Shown: piece after piece, positions 46,610 to 56,689 of the stretch
Layout of the letters: each line of letters starts with the position of its first letter
Numbering within the stretch: the stretch's first letter is position 1
From: Kastovskya adunca ATA6-11-RM4
GTDB taxonomy: Bacteria; Cyanobacteriota; Cyanobacteriia; Cyanobacteriales; Coleofasciculaceae
Length of the DNA stretch: 64,000 bases
Assembly (NCBI GenBank): GCA_019359445.1
Contig: JAHHHJ010000013.1
Span: 62,001 to 126,000, forward strand
Direction of reading: 5' to 3'
Translations under genes and position numbers: made by a program
The notes under the pieces: model-generated
Databases searched by the model: none
Seen by the model: the letters and a program-made list of their open reading frames with translations, nothing else
Told to the model about the DNA's origin: nothing

Positions 46610-47359
46610 ATGCCACAGCGCTTTAATTGTCTTTTGGGGTTTAAGTGGCTGGGTTTTTCGGTTGGTGTAGCAGCTTTACTAGGAAGTAGTACCTCGGCTA
46701 CAGCGATCGCTCCCAGTCAGACACAGGTATTGGCTCAGAATGTAGAGGTAGAAACAGAGTCTCAGACTTCGGAGGCTAATGATGTGAATCGGTTTGCTTG
46801 CCAGCTTTTGAATGGAAAATACACGGTTATCTATTACCCTCAAAGTCAACCGGATGAAGCCTACCCTTGGGCAGTACCGAGTGAATTGGGTGGAGGCTGG
46901 ACGCCTGAACGCCGTTGCAACACGATTGGCGATCGCTTAGAGTCTTATCGTCCTGATGGTTTGCTGGAAATGCAGACGGCGGTTGAAAATAACCACAACA
47001 TCGTTTGTGTGACCACGCAGCAAGATCCTAGTTGTCGGATTGTCCTAACGGTACCTCCAGGTCAAGATCCAGGAATTATACGCGATCGCGTTTTCCAGAA
47101 CTTAACGATTGCTGATAGTGGTCAGGAAACAGAAGCCGTGAATACTTTTGTCGGTCGGGGTAGCAATTCCCAACTACTGAATCAAATTTTGAACCAAGGC
47201 TTATCTGTGTTAGGGGTAGGAAATGAGCGTGTTGGACAAAGTAACAGTATTAACCTGCGTCCATTTTTAGACCGAGCCGATGGTGGTACAGGTACCCGGT
47301 TAAATGGTGGTGTTCGGACGCCTGCTAATCCTCGCCTGAACCCAAATAATTTTCGCTAA
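46610..47359 (+). CDS. COP23 domain secreted protein
   Basis: A 249-aa exported protein with a COP23 domain, named after a circadian-oscillating membrane protein of Cyanothece. Signal peptide: GFKWLGFSVGVAALLGSSTSATA. The domain (about residues 58-175) has FACQLLNGKYTVIYYPQ, GWTPERRCNTIGDRLESY and CRIVLTVPPGQDP; its Cys residues likely form disulfides. The C-terminus is Asn/Gly-rich and loose. ATG 46610 is chosen; a GTG directly before it is equally possible. The function of the family is not known. Confidence 0.85.
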   Translation: MPQRFNCLLGFKWLGFSVGVAALLGSSTSATAIAPSQTQVLAQNVEVETESQTSEANDVNRFACQLLNGKYTVIYYPQSQPDEAYPWAVPSELGGGWTPERRCNTIGDRLESYRPDGLLEMQTAVENNHNIVCVTTQQDPSCRIVLTVPPGQDPGIIRDRVFQNLTIADSGQETEAVNTFVGRGSNSQLLNQILNQGLSVLGVGNERVGQSNSINLRPFLDRADGGTGTRLNGGVRTPANPRLNPNNFR

Positions 47360-47561
47360 GTTGAGTGGAGGTTTTGAGCGCGATCGCCTCCATCGGGCAA
47401 GGTGATGAATAAGATGACGCTGGATGATTTATAAGTAATTGCTTCCGCTTGTATGGATCAACAGCAAGGTCAGAATCGGAAAAGCTTTGAGAGCGATCGC
47501 TGCCAAGTCATGAATTGACGTTGAAATATAGCGATCGCTCAATTTTTTGAGAACTTTTAAA

Positions 47562-47634
47562 AGCTGGTGACAGGATTTGAACCTGCGACAGGCTGATTAC
47601 AAATCAGCTACTCTACCAACTGAGTTACACCAGC
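47562..47634 (-). tRNA. trnT-UGU: tRNA-Thr(UGU)
   Basis: On the minus strand GCTGGTG pairs with CACCAGC (acceptor). The D-stem is in ACTCAGTTGGTAGAGT. The anticodon arm GCTGA-TTTGTAA-TCAGC gives anticodon TGT, and the T-arm is in CGCAGGTTCAAATCCTGT. The discriminator is T, and CCA is not encoded. It is intron-free and reads ACA codons. Confidence 0.95.
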
Positions 47635-47894
47635 AGCTAAAAACAATATATCAAATTCTGTGAACCACTGCCTGGGCTTCTGAAGATTTTACTTGTTTCA
47701 GATTCTGGATAATTAGCTGTGGCGATCGCCCTGACTCCTTCTACAAGGGAAAGCATCTGCTGGCTATCGGGTTAACTCGACGAAATTTATGGCAAATTGC
47801 ACAAAAAAGTCTTCGTCTGCGTTAGTATCTATTGTCATACCTACTAAGTCCGGTATCCCGACCGATTAACTGGGGATTAAGACGAGGACGTTCT

Positions 47895-49019
47895 ATGCAC
47901 TTATGGCAAAAAATCACTCAGCGATCGTCACCGCTATTAAAGAGTCAATGGCTCCCAAACTGGCTACACCTAGCTCCCCTCAAAAAGTTTGCGTGCTTCT
48001 TTTTAGTAGGGGTTAGTTTCAGTGTAGCGATCGCCTCCTGCTCTGCCCCCGTTACCTCCGCAGGAAAAGACCGAGTTGAGCTAACCCTCGTCTCCAACGT
48101 TGTTACCAGAGCAGCATACGAAAAAATCATTCCCCAGTTCGCAAAAAAGTGGAAACAAGAACATAACCAGGACGTGACTATCTATCAAAGCTACGGTGGC
48201 TCTGGCGCTCAAACCCGTGCTGTGATTGATGGATTAAACGCCGATGTCGTTTCCTTGGCGTTAGCACTAGACGTAAAGAAAATAGAAAAAGCCGGACTGA
48301 TTGAACCGGGATGGGAAAAAGAAGCACCGAACAATTCGATTCTTTTTCAATCAGTTGGGGCAATTGTTACTCGCCCAGGCAATCCCAAAGGAATTAACTC
48401 CTGGGAAGACTTAGCCAAAGATAATATTAGTGTCGTTACCGCTAATCCCAAAACTTCCGGCGGTGCGCGGTGGAACTTCCTTGCCTTGTGGGGTTCAGTG
48501 ACTCAGGCGGGAGATGACGCCTCCAGTGAGTCTGGGCAAGTTGGCGAAGCCCTAGACTTTACCAGCAAGGTCTACAAAAACGTTCCCGCCCTTCCCAGAG
48601 ACGCTCGTGAAGCCAGCGATGCCTTCTTTAAGCAAGGGCAAGGCGATGCGCTGATTAACTACGAAAATGAAATTATTCTGGCAGCAAAACATGGCTTAAT
48701 ACTTCCTTATGTGGTGCCTGACGTAAATATTTCGATTGATAATCCCGTTGCTGTAGTGGATAAAAACGTCGATAGACACGGCAACAGAGAAGTTGCTGAA
48801 GCCTTTGTGCAGTACCTCTTTACCCCAGAAGCGCAACGGGAATTTGCCAAAGCTGGACTTCGCCCTGTAAACCCAACCGTGGCAAAGGAAGTAGCAACTC
48901 AGTTTCCCAAGGTCAAAACCCTATTTACTGTTCAAGACATGGGAGGTTGGAACGCAGTCCAGGAGAAGTTCTTTGCCGATGGTGCCATCTTTGACGAAAT
49001 CCAATCTCGTATTCAGTAG
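47895..49019 (+). CDS. sbpA: Sulfate ABC transporter substrate-binding protein
   Basis: A 374-aa periplasmic sulfate (or thiosulfate) receptor. The start is ATG 47895, with GAGGACG ahead; an in-frame TTG 63 bp upstream would lengthen an already long N-terminus. Residues about 30-52 are a hydrophobic export segment ending VAIASCSAP, a plausible lipid anchor. Ligand-site motifs are YGGSGAQTRAVIDGLNADVV and TANPKTSGGARWNFLALWG. It is the first gene of sbpA-cysT-cysW-NIL, with cysT 54 bp on. The locus may respond to sulfur starvation; no operator is recognised. Confidence 0.94.
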   Translation: MHLWQKITQRSSPLLKSQWLPNWLHLAPLKKFACFFLVGVSFSVAIASCSAPVTSAGKDRVELTLVSNVVTRAAYEKIIPQFAKKWKQEHNQDVTIYQSYGGSGAQTRAVIDGLNADVVSLALALDVKKIEKAGLIEPGWEKEAPNNSILFQSVGAIVTRPGNPKGINSWEDLAKDNISVVTANPKTSGGARWNFLALWGSVTQAGDDASSESGQVGEALDFTSKVYKNVPALPRDAREASDAFFKQGQGDALINYENEIILAAKHGLILPYVVPDVNISIDNPVAVVDKNVDRHGNREVAEAFVQYLFTPEAQREFAKAGLRPVNPTVAKEVATQFPKVKTLFTVQDMGGWNAVQEKFFADGAIFDEIQSRIQ

Positions 49020-49073
49020 GGAATTTAAAAAGCACGAAAAGAAAGCCGACTTTTTAATTTTATTGAGTTGTTC

Positions 49074-49925
49074 ATGACTTCTACCTCTCAACGAACTCCA
49101 GCTTGGAAAAATTCAGTCCGCCAGCTTACTCAGCTTTCTTTGCCTTGGCGGATTACGATCGGGTATCTCACGATCATGCTGCTGTTACCCGTATCGGCAT
49201 TGCTCTTGAAAGCAAGCATGGTCAGCCCCAGCAAGTTCTGGAGCATTGCCACCAGCCCGATTGCACTGGCTGCCTATGAGGTTACCTTTGTCACAGCCTT
49301 GGTGGCAGCACTGATCAATGCCGTTTTTGGCGTGTTAATTGCTTGGGTGTTAGTCCGCTATGACTTTCCCTTCCGACGGTTGATTGATGCGGCGATCGAT
49401 TTGCCCTTTGCCCTCCCAACCGCTGTGGCTGGTTTGACACTGGCAACGGTGTACAGCGAGAACGGCTGGATTGGCTCTTTGCTGGCACCATTGGGAATCA
49501 AAGTTGCGTTCACTCGTCTGGGAGTCGGCGTTGCCATGCTGTTTATCTCCTTGCCCTTCGTGGTGCGGACATTGCAACCTGTGTTGCAGGAACTAGAGCC
49601 GGAAATGGAAGAGGCAGCATGGAGTTTGGGAGCCTCGCAATGGCAAACCTTTTGGCGAGTCTTGCTACCACCCCTGATCCCGGCGATGTTGACAGGTGTG
49701 GCATTAGGGTTTTCCCGTGCGGTTGGGGAGTATGGTTCGGTGGTGATTGTTGCTGCGAATATTCCCTTTCGTGACTTAATCGCTTCGGTGCTGATTTTCC
49801 AGCGGTTAGAACAGTATGACTATGAAGGTGCAACTGTGATTGGCACGGTGCTGTTAGGGATTTCCCTATTAATTTTGTTGGCAATCAATCTGTTACAAGC
49901 TTGGGGGCGACGTTATGAACTCTGA
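49074..49925 (+). CDS. cysT: Sulfate ABC transporter permease CysT
   Basis: A 283-aa inner-membrane permease with about six transmembrane segments. The EAA loop that contacts the ATPase is [20 protein letters not shown], followed by [20 protein letters not shown], characteristic of CysT/CysU. The start is ATG 49074; the TTG two codons upstream is less likely. Its last 11 bp overlap cysW, so translation is coupled. Together with CysW it forms the sulfate channel. Confidence 0.94.
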   Translation: MTSTSQRTPAWKNSVRQLTQLSLPWRITIGYLTIMLLLPVSALLLKASMVSPSKFWSIATSPIALAAYEVTFVTALVAALINAVFGVLIAWVLVRYDFPFRRLIDAAIDLPFALPTAVAGLTLATVYSENGWIGSLLAPLGIKVAFTRLGVGVAMLFISLPFVVRTLQPVLQELEPEMEEAAWSLGASQWQTFWRVLLPPLIPAMLTGVALGFSRAVGEYGSVVIVAANIPFRDLIASVLIFQRLEQYDYEGATVIGTVLLGISLLILLAINLLQAWGRRYEL

Positions 49926-50793
49926 TTTAGGAGAGGTTTTTCAGCCAGGAACTTCTACGGAAAAACCATTGCAGGCAAACCGAGAGAAAGCCTGGGTTAA
50001 ACCTGTTTTGATTGGGATAGCGCTTACCTATTTAGGCTTAGTCTTATTTATTCCCGCCATTAATGTCTTTGTACAAGCTTTTCAAGGTGGGGTTGATCCG
50101 TTTTTCGCCAATCTGACAGAACCTGCTTTTCTTAATGCCGTTAAGCTGACTCTGATCATTGCCGTGATTGTTGTGCCGATCAATATGGTATTTGGGCTAT
50201 GTGCAGCATGGGCGATCGCGCGGCATCAATTTTGGGGACGCGCCTTAGTTGTGAGCCTATTAGATATTCCCTTTGCCGTCTCTCCCGTCGTTGCAGGCTT
50301 GATGATTGTGCTGCTTTACGGACGGAGTGGTTGGTTTGGCCCCTTCTTGCAGGGAGCAAATATTCAAGTGATTTTTGCCCTACCTGCAATGGTGCTAGCA
50401 AGTGCGTTTATCTCTATGCCGTTTGTTGCTCGCGAAGTCATTCCAGTTTTAGAAGAAGTGGGTTCTGAGCAAGAAGAAGCGGCAAAAACTTTAGGAGCGA
50501 ACAACTGGCAAATTTTCTGGCGTGTCACCCTGCCTAATATCCGTTGGGGGCTTTTGTATGGTGTGATTTTAACCAATGCCAGAGTTATGGGGGAGTTCGG
50601 TGCTGTATCAGTTGTCTCTGGCAACATCATTGGTAGAACCCAAACCCTACCGCTGTTTGTGGAAGAAAACTATAAACAATACCTAACGCAATCTGCCTTT
50701 TCCGCCGCTGTGCTGCTTGCAGGACTTGCCTTTGTAACGTTAGTACTCAAAGAAATCCTCGAACGTAAAACCCGAATTGAGGAGGTTGAATAG
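49915..50793 (+). CDS. cysW: Sulfate ABC transporter permease CysW
   Basis: A 292-aa permease, partner of CysT. It has about six transmembrane segments, the EAA loop [20 protein letters not shown], and the C-terminal [20 protein letters not shown] with [12 protein letters not shown], typical of CysW. An N-terminal hydrophilic stretch of about 25 residues precedes the first helix. It overlaps the end of cysT by 11 bp, and the NIL gene starts 8 bp after its stop. The ATPase gene cysA is not in the window. Confidence 0.94.
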   Translation: MNSDLGEVFQPGTSTEKPLQANREKAWVKPVLIGIALTYLGLVLFIPAINVFVQAFQGGVDPFFANLTEPAFLNAVKLTLIIAVIVVPINMVFGLCAAWAIARHQFWGRALVVSLLDIPFAVSPVVAGLMIVLLYGRSGWFGPFLQGANIQVIFALPAMVLASAFISMPFVAREVIPVLEEVGSEQEEAAKTLGANNWQIFWRVTLPNIRWGLLYGVILTNARVMGEFGAVSVVSGNIIGRTQTLPLFVEENYKQYLTQSAFSAAVLLAGLAFVTLVLKEILERKTRIEEVE

Positions 50794-50801
50794 AAGTTGC
50801 T

Positions 50802-51140
50802 ATGACCCTTAACAATCCCGAAAAATTACATGAAGAGCCCCTAGTTGCATCGTCATTAACTCAGAATGATCAAGGAGCCGACAGACCGACTCAAACTCGC
50901 ATCCGCATCCGCATTCCGAAAGAATACAACGACGAACCTATTATTTCACGGCTAGTTTCTCACCACGGTGTCACGGTCAATATCGCAGCGGCTCTGTTAG
51001 GGGCAAATGCACGCGATGACGGCTGGTTTGATCTAGAGCTACGAGGATCAAACCGCCAAATTCAAAGCGCGTTGATCTACTTAGATGAAATGGATTTGGA
51101 GACTTGGAGGGGAGCTAATTCAGAAGAAGATGGTTGGTAA
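50802..51140 (+). CDS. NIL domain protein
   Basis: A 112-aa small cytoplasmic protein. From about residue 33 it carries a NIL domain (RIRIRIPKEYNDEPIISRLV, then HHGVTVNIAAALLGANAR and GWFDLELRGSNRQI), the ligand-sensing fold otherwise found at the C-terminus of methionine-importer ATPases. It lies 8 bp after cysW, so it belongs to the sulfate operon. It may sense a sulfur metabolite and adjust import; this is inferred from the domain and the place. The N-terminal 30 residues look disordered. Confidence 0.88.
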   Translation: MTLNNPEKLHEEPLVASSLTQNDQGADRPTQTRIRIRIPKEYNDEPIISRLVSHHGVTVNIAAALLGANARDDGWFDLELRGSNRQIQSALIYLDEMDLETWRGANSEEDGW

Positions 51141-51188
51141 GCCCTGTTGCTTTTAACCATTTCTTCTAACTATTAACCTTTACCTACT

Positions 51189-51836
51189 TCAAGCCATATT
51201 GCTTTCAATTGCCCAACGTGCTAACTCCGTTCGGTTATGAAGTCCTGTTTTACCTAGCATGTTAGAAACATGGCTCTCAATGGTTCGTTGACTGACATTG
51301 AGTTTCTCGGCGATTTCACGATTTGCCATGCCTCGGGCAACAAATTGCACGACTTTCAACTCAGTTGGCGTCAACTCAACATCAGCAGGAACCTGAAGTT
51401 TTGGCCCGCTATCTGCACCTGTGCCAGAGTGATGAATTAGACGGCTAGCCTGCTTTAGGGATGACTCGACTTGGGCAACTAGTTCTTCCGGTTCAAAGGG
51501 TTTGACCATGTAAACATCAGCCCCTGTACTCAGCCCTTTAACTCGGTCTTGACTTTGACCTTTGGCAGAGAGAAATAGCACGGGAATCCAGCTGGTTTTC
51601 TGGTCTTGTCGGACATGTTCTACCAGAGCATAACCATCCATCTCCGGCATCATCACATCACAAATGATCATGTCGGGGACTTCTTGCTCTAAGACTAAGA
51701 GTGCTTCCCGACCATTCTCAGCCGTGATCACTTCGTACCCACGAAACTCTAAATAATCCTTGACTAGCAAGATGAGATTGGGGTCGTCATCAATCAGCAG
51801 CAGTCGCTTATTCTCTTGGACACCGTTTTCTTTCAT
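51189..51836 (-). CDS. NarL/LuxR-family response regulator
   Basis: A 215-aa two-component regulator. The receiver (residues about 10-130) has the acidic pair in LLLIDDDPN, phospho-Asp60 in MIICDVMMPEMDG and the conserved Lys in MVKPFEPEEL. The LuxR-type HTH covers about 150-212 (LTPTELKVVQFVARGMANRE, SQRTIESHVSNML). The start is set at ATG 51836; the frame is open 24 codons further but without family similarity. The cognate kinase is not adjacent. Target genes are unknown. It converges with the NIL gene. Confidence 0.93.
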   Translation of the reverse strand: MKENGVQENKRLLLIDDDPNLILLVKDYLEFRGYEVITAENGREALLVLEQEVPDMIICDVMMPEMDGYALVEHVRQDQKTSWIPVLFLSAKGQSQDRVKGLSTGADVYMVKPFEPEELVAQVESSLKQASRLIHHSGTGADSGPKLQVPADVELTPTELKVVQFVARGMANREIAEKLNVSQRTIESHVSNMLGKTGLHNRTELARWAIESNMA

Positions 51837-52183
51837 ACTATGACACTCATCATGCCTTGCTTGCTGAAAATTAGCTAATTGCCTTCTATGTATTATCCAC
51901 GAGATCATTACTCGTTACTAACTTTACCGCTACTCAGTGAGTTCACACAGGAAAGATGTAATTTTTCCTTACTTTGGAGAGCAAAATGGGCAGAGGGTTT
52001 CACTGAGGACAGTCTCGTAAATCCTAGAACTTACGTAGGCGATGTAGGTCTTATGCTAGTGTACTGAGTTTAAAAAAACTTATGCTAAAGCCGTCATATA
52101 GCTTAAAAGGCTCTTAATCCTGGCGATCGCTTTTTTGGTCTAACTTCCGGTGAATAATTACCGGAAAATTCGGTCGTGCATCC

Positions 52184-52756
52184 CTAAGGATTAGCGGGTT
52201 TTGTATCCTGTTCTCCCGGAGTGTCTGAGCTTGGTGCGGCGTCTTTCTTTGCCTGATCAGCCGCGTTAACAGGAAGACACTCCGGTTGGGGTAAAGGATG
52301 AACCAAAAAGGCATATTCCTCTACAACGTTGTTACCGATGAGATGCTCTTGAATGATTTGCTCGATGACGTCGGGAGTGGCATGGCGATACCAGACCCCA
52401 TCGGGATAGACGACTAAAATTGGCCCTGCTGTGCAAACACGCAGACAGTTCGCTTTGGTGCGGAAGACACAGCTAGGACGCTCGTTGGTTGGTTGGTCGA
52501 GTTTCAGTTCCTTGAGGCGTTTTTTTAGGTAGTTCCAGGCTTCGATGCTGCTTTCTTTGGTGCAACATTTAGCCACAGTCTGGTCAGCACAGATGAAAAC
52601 GTGTCGTTGAATTCGATCGAGTTTTAGGCTTTGTACGCTGAGTGTTAAATCGTCTGGCTTACTTTCCGCTGTCACGTTTGGTGTGGCTTCTGAGTTAACG
52701 GCGTTTTGGGAAAGGGTTAGGGCTGGGGCTTGGCGATCGCTTTTTTCTGCTGGCAT
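52184..52756 (-). CDS. Thioredoxin-like [2Fe-2S] ferredoxin domain protein
   Basis: A 190-aa protein. After a variable N-terminus, residues about 55-150 match the thioredoxin-like 2Fe-2S ferredoxin fold: [19 protein letters not shown] supplies two or three Cys and [21 protein letters not shown] the other two. Such (2Fe-2S) proteins appear often in cyanobacteria with unclear partners. The C-terminal about 40 residues are Pro/Ala-rich. ATG 52756 was chosen; the frame is open 17 codons upstream. It is divergent from groES and shares the spacer with CIRCE. Confidence 0.85.
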   Translation of the reverse strand: MPAEKSDRQAPALTLSQNAVNSEATPNVTAESKPDDLTLSVQSLKLDRIQRHVFICADQTVAKCCTKESSIEAWNYLKKRLKELKLDQPTNERPSCVFRTKANCLRVCTAGPILVVYPDGVWYRHATPDVIEQIIQEHLIGNNVVEEYAFLVHPLPQPECLPVNAADQAKKDAAPSSDTPGEQDTKPANP

Positions 52757-52868
52757 TGTACCTATAGTTCTGTGAAAGCTAGCTGGCTGTCTTTGCGCCG
52801 CTATCATACATAAGTTCGGGAACCCGTACCCATGATTTTGTTGCGCTCACTGGCTTATTTTAGATAAA

Positions 52869-52895
52869 TTAGCACTCAGGGGTTGAGAGTGCTAA
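52869..52895. promoter_or_regulatory. CIRCE operator (HrcA site)
   Basis: TTAGCACTC (52869-52877), a nine-base spacer, and GAGTGCTAA (52887-52895) form the perfect CIRCE inverted repeat. It lies 37 bp ahead of groES. HrcA repressor binding is known for this element; groESL is therefore heat-regulated. Confidence 0.95.
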
Positions 52896-52931
52896 CTTAA
52901 CTCCTACAGTAGATGAAGTGGAGAGAAATGT

Positions 52932-53243
52932 ATGGCAGCTGTAACTCTAAGTGTTTCAACCGTTAAACCATTAGGCGATCGCGTTTTCGTAAAAGTAAGC
53001 GCCGCTGAAGAAAAAACTGCTGGTGGAATCTTGCTACCAGACAATGCTAAAGAAAAACCCCAAATTGGTGAAATCGTCTCCGTTGGCCCTGGAAAGCGCA
53101 ACGATGATGGGTCTCGTCAAGAGCCAGAAGTGAAAGTTGGCGACAAGGTTCTTTACTCCAAGTATGCGGGTACTGACGTCAAGCTAGGCAATGAAGAGTA
53201 CGTTCTACTTTCTGAAAAAGATATTCTTGCCGTCGTTTCCTAG
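52932..53243 (+). CDS. groES: Co-chaperonin GroES
   Basis: A 103-aa subunit of the heptameric lid of the GroEL chaperonin. The N-terminus is [20 protein letters not shown], the mobile loop region is [16 protein letters not shown], and [14 protein letters not shown] follows. Start ATG 52932 is 37 bp past CIRCE. It is the first gene of the groESL operon; groEL begins 95 bp downstream. Confidence 0.98.
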   Translation: MAAVTLSVSTVKPLGDRVFVKVSAAEEKTAGGILLPDNAKEKPQIGEIVSVGPGKRNDDGSRQEPEVKVGDKVLYSKYAGTDVKLGNEEYVLLSEKDILAVVS

Positions 53244-53338
53244 TTTTTAGTTTAAGTTTTTGGTTTTTAAAACTAAAAACCTGTAATTAATTAACCCGTA
53301 ACTCACCACATAACCACTCACACCAACAAACAACTAAT

Positions 53339-54973
53339 ATGGCTAAACGCATCATTTACAACGAGAATGCTCGTCGCGCCCTCGAAAGAGGTATGGATAT
53401 CCTAGCGGAAGCCGTTGCTGTTACCCTTGGCCCTAAAGGTCGCAACGTTGTTTTAGAGAAGAAATTCGGTGCGCCGCAGATTGTTAATGACGGCGTCACC
53501 ATTGCTAAAGAAATCGAACTAGAAGACAACGTCGAAAACACTGGCGTTGCTTTGATTCGTCAAGCCGCTTCTAAGACCAACGATGCGGCGGGTGACGGTA
53601 CCACAACCGCAACCGTGCTGGCACATGCCATGGTCAAAGAAGGCTTGCGGAACGTCGCGGCTGGTGCCAATGCTATCTCCCTGAAGCGCGGTATTGACAA
53701 AGCCACAGGCTTCTTGGTGGAAAGAATTGCTGAACACGCCAAGCAAATCGAAGATTCTAAAGCGATCGCCCAAGTCGGTGCTATCTCTGCCGGGAACGAC
53801 GATGAAGTCGGTCAGATGATCGCCGATGCGATGGACAAAGTCGGTAAAGAAGGCGTCATCTCCCTAGAAGAAGGGAAGTCGATGACCACCGAGCTGGAAA
53901 TCACCGAAGGGATGCGCTTTGACAAAGGCTACATCTCTCCTTACTTCGCCACTGATATGGAGCGGATGGAAGCCGTCTTTGATGAGCCTTTCATCTTAAT
54001 CACCGATAAGAAAATTACCCTGGTACAAGACCTTGTACCCGTGCTAGAGCAGGTGGCTCGTTCCGGTCGTCCCTTAGTGATTATTGCTGAGGACATCGAG
54101 AAAGAAGCCCTAGCTACCCTAGTAGTCAACCGTCTGCGTGGTGTGCTGAACGTCGCCGCAGTTAAGTCTCCTGGATTTGGCGATCGCCGTAAAGCGATGC
54201 TGGAAGACATTGCTGTCCTCACTGGTGGTCAACTGATCACCGAAGATGCAGGTCTGAAGCTGGACAATACCAAGCTAGAAATGCTGGGTAAAGCCCGTCG
54301 CATCACCCTAACCAAAGACAACACCACCATCGTCGCCGAAGGCAACGAGAAAGAGGTTAAGAGCCGTTGTGAGCTGCTCCGTCGTCAAATCGAAGAAACT
54401 GACTCTTCTTACGACAAAGAGAAGCTGCAAGAGCGCTTGGCTAAACTGGCTGGCGGTGTCGCTGTAGTCAAAGTTGGTGCGGCTACCGAAACCGAGATGA
54501 AAGACCGCAAGCTGCGCTTGGAAGATGCTATCAACGCTACCAAAGCAGCCGTTGAAGAAGGTATTGTCCCCGGTGGTGGTACAACCCTGGCTCACCTTTC
54601 TCCTCAGTTGGAAACTTGGGCAAACGAGAATCTGAAAAATGAAGCTCTAACGGGTGCGTTGATCGTCGCTCGTGCCTTGGCTGCACCTCTGAAGCGAATT
54701 GCTGAGAATGCTGGTCAAAACGGTGCTGTTATTGCTGAACGGGTGAAGGAAAAAGACTTCAACGTCGGCTACAACGCAGCTACCAACGAGTTCGTTGATA
54801 TGTTTGAAGCTGGTATCGTTGACCCTGCTAAGGTGACTCGTTCTGCTCTGCAAAACGCGGCATCTATCGCTGGTATGGTGCTAACCACCGAGTGCATCGT
54901 TGTGGATAAGCCTGAGCCGAAGGATGGCGCTGCTGGCGCTGGTGCTGGCATGGGCGGTGACTTCGACTACTAA
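53339..54973 (+). CDS. groEL: Chaperonin GroEL (GroEL1)
   Basis: A 544-aa subunit of the 14-mer chaperonin that folds proteins in an ATP-driven cage. ATP-site motifs [17 protein letters not shown] and [14 protein letters not shown] are present, and [14 protein letters not shown] is in the C-terminal equatorial half. The C-terminus ends [10 protein letters not shown], without the GGM tail of E. coli GroEL; many cyanobacterial copies lack it. It is the operon-linked, CIRCE-controlled copy; cyanobacteria usually also have a lone groEL2, not seen here. Confidence 0.98.
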   Translation: MAKRIIYNENARRALERGMDILAEAVAVTLGPKGRNVVLEKKFGAPQIVNDGVTIAKEIELEDNVENTGVALIRQAASKTNDAAGDGTTTATVLAHAMVKEGLRNVAAGANAISLKRGIDKATGFLVERIAEHAKQIEDSKAIAQVGAISAGNDDEVGQMIADAMDKVGKEGVISLEEGKSMTTELEITEGMRFDKGYISPYFATDMERMEAVFDEPFILITDKKITLVQDLVPVLEQVARSGRPLVIIAEDIEKEALATLVVNRLRGVLNVAAVKSPGFGDRRKAMLEDIAVLTGGQLITEDAGLKLDNTKLEMLGKARRITLTKDNTTIVAEGNEKEVKSRCELLRRQIEETDSSYDKEKLQERLAKLAGGVAVVKVGAATETEMKDRKLRLEDAINATKAAVEEGIVPGGGTTLAHLSPQLETWANENLKNEALTGALIVARALAAPLKRIAENAGQNGAVIAERVKEKDFNVGYNAATNEFVDMFEAGIVDPAKVTRSALQNAASIAGMVLTTECIVVDKPEPKDGAAGAGAGMGGDFDY

Positions 54974-55298
54974 TTCTCTACTAGGGCGAGCAATGTTCGC
55001 CTAATTACTGAAATAGCTGTTTCCTGGTGGAGACAGCTATTTTTTTTGTTTTTAATCCTGCACAAATAAAAAAAGATTGGGCATACAAGTTCACCAGATT
55101 GACTCGCTCCCTCCTAGGAAATTGGTGATGCAGCACGAAGCCACCCTTCCTTCCATCCCCTCCCTACTCCGCAATAGCAATGCGCTTCGCTGTTGCTGCA
55201 CTGGGTTAGAGGAAGGGAATTCCTGGTGAGTCACGGTTAAGAGGCTATTTATAAAGTAAATCTAAAGAGGAGCAAAGAGGTTAAACACTAACGATAGG
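54974..55298. other. Intergenic region after groEL
   Basis: Besides the groESL terminator, this 325-bp stretch contains a small hairpin at 55176-55197 (AGCAA, GCG-CTT-CGC, TTGCT), a type of GC-rich palindrome common in cyanobacterial spacers. AAGAGGAGCAAAGAGG upstream of 55299 supplies the ribosome site for the HTH-AAA gene. Confidence 0.5.
55012..55047 (+). terminator. Intrinsic terminator of groESL
   Basis: AATAGCTGT (55012-55020) pairs with ACAGCTATT (55033-55041) around a 12-base loop and runs into a tract of T to 55047. It is 39 bp beyond the groEL stop. Confidence 0.9.
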
Positions 55299-56642
55299 AT
55301 GCTGACAAGAAACAAAGATAAGCGCAGGCGTGGTGTAATCCTGACATCACAGGGATTTCAGAAGTTACAGACCGCAATATCTAAAGCAGAATTTTTTGAA
55401 AACTCCGGCAATCGGTATACTCTCGAAGATATGAGCGATCGCACGGGCTTGGTTGTGAATACTCTGATGAAGGTATATGCCTGCGAAGCTAGGGTTGATA
55501 AGAAAACCCTAAAAAGCTGCTTCAGTGCTTTTAATTTGACTTTAAAGCCAACTGATTATTTCCGGGTCTCTCCTCAGATAGAGGAGGTTGAGGTATCAGA
55601 CAATACACAGCCAGAGAAAGCTATAGAGCTGGAATTACCGGGTGGTCAAGTACCTCTGGATTCATCCTTTTATGTGGAGCGTCCCCCGATAGAGTCTGAG
55701 TGTTACAAGACAATTTTACAATCGGGGGCGCTCATCCGGCTCAAAGCTCCCAGACGGATGGGGAAAACTTCGCTAATGTCGAGGATTCTCGATCAAGGCG
55801 CAAATCTTGGCTTACGAACGGTGTCTTTAAGCTTTCAGTTAGCCGATGGAAAGATTTTCCAAGATTTGGAGCTATTCTTACGATGGTTCTGCGCTAACGT
55901 GAGCCTAGGTTTGCAACTCCCTAATCAGCTAGGGGACTATTGGGATGAGGCTTTTGGGAGTATTGTTAGCTGCAAGATGTACTTTGAGCAGTATTTGCTA
56001 GCCTCAATCGCCCAGCCTCTGGTGCTAGGTTTAGATGATGTCGATCGCTTGTTCTCCTATCCTGACTTGGCGAGTGATTTTTTTGGACTTTTGCGAACCT
56101 GGCATGAGGAGGCAAAGAATCGGGAAATTTGGCGAAAACTCCGGTTAGTTGTGGTATGCTCTACCGAAATTTATATCTCGCTGAGTGCCAATAAATCAGA
56201 CTTAAATGTGGGGCTACCGATTGAGCTGCCGCCATTCACAAGCGAACAGGTGCAAGATTTGGCTCGACGGCATGAACTGGATTGGTCAGATGAGGAGGCA
56301 CAGCAACTGACGGATTTCGTGGGTGGGAATCCCTTTTTAGTTCGGGTTGGACTATATCACATTGGACGTGGGGATGTCCATCTCAAGCAGGTGTGGCAAA
56401 CGTCCTCTACAACAGGGGGAATTTATAGCAATCACTTACAACGACAATTATGGAACCTGCAACAAGAGCCTTCGTTGGCAGCAGCGTTTGGTGAGGTGGT
56501 GAGGAGCAAGGCACCTGTGGAGTTGGATTTGGTGGAGGCGTTTAAGTTGCAAAGTATGGGGTTGGTGCATCTTGTAGGCGATCGGGCGACGGTGAGTTGC
56601 CAGTTGTACGTGAGGTATTTTCGCGATCGCATAGCGAGCTAA
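55299..56642 (+). CDS. HTH-like / AAA (STAND-like) ATPase
   Basis: A 447-aa protein. Residues 1 to about 85 form an HTH-like domain (KDKRRRGVILTSQGFQKLQT, YTLEDMSDRTGLVVNTLMKV), common at the N-terminus of cyanobacterial STAND proteins. From about residue 115 an AAA-type NTPase domain follows: Walker A in APRRMGKTSLMSRIL, Walker B in LVLGLDDVDRLF, and a later NPFLVRVGLYHI segment. The C-terminal helices end DRATVSCQLYVRYFRDRIAS. No WD40 or TPR sensor and no effector domain is fused. An internally deleted paralogue lies at 59882. It may serve as an adaptor or sensor; biological role unknown. Confidence 0.82.
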   Translation: MLTRNKDKRRRGVILTSQGFQKLQTAISKAEFFENSGNRYTLEDMSDRTGLVVNTLMKVYACEARVDKKTLKSCFSAFNLTLKPTDYFRVSPQIEEVEVSDNTQPEKAIELELPGGQVPLDSSFYVERPPIESECYKTILQSGALIRLKAPRRMGKTSLMSRILDQGANLGLRTVSLSFQLADGKIFQDLELFLRWFCANVSLGLQLPNQLGDYWDEAFGSIVSCKMYFEQYLLASIAQPLVLGLDDVDRLFSYPDLASDFFGLLRTWHEEAKNREIWRKLRLVVVCSTEIYISLSANKSDLNVGLPIELPPFTSEQVQDLARRHELDWSDEEAQQLTDFVGGNPFLVRVGLYHIGRGDVHLKQVWQTSSTTGGIYSNHLQRQLWNLQQEPSLAAAFGEVVRSKAPVELDLVEAFKLQSMGLVHLVGDRATVSCQLYVRYFRDRIAS

Positions 56643-56689
56643 TTTATTGGTTTAATGACTTTCGATATATTGAAGGAGGAATTTGTCCG

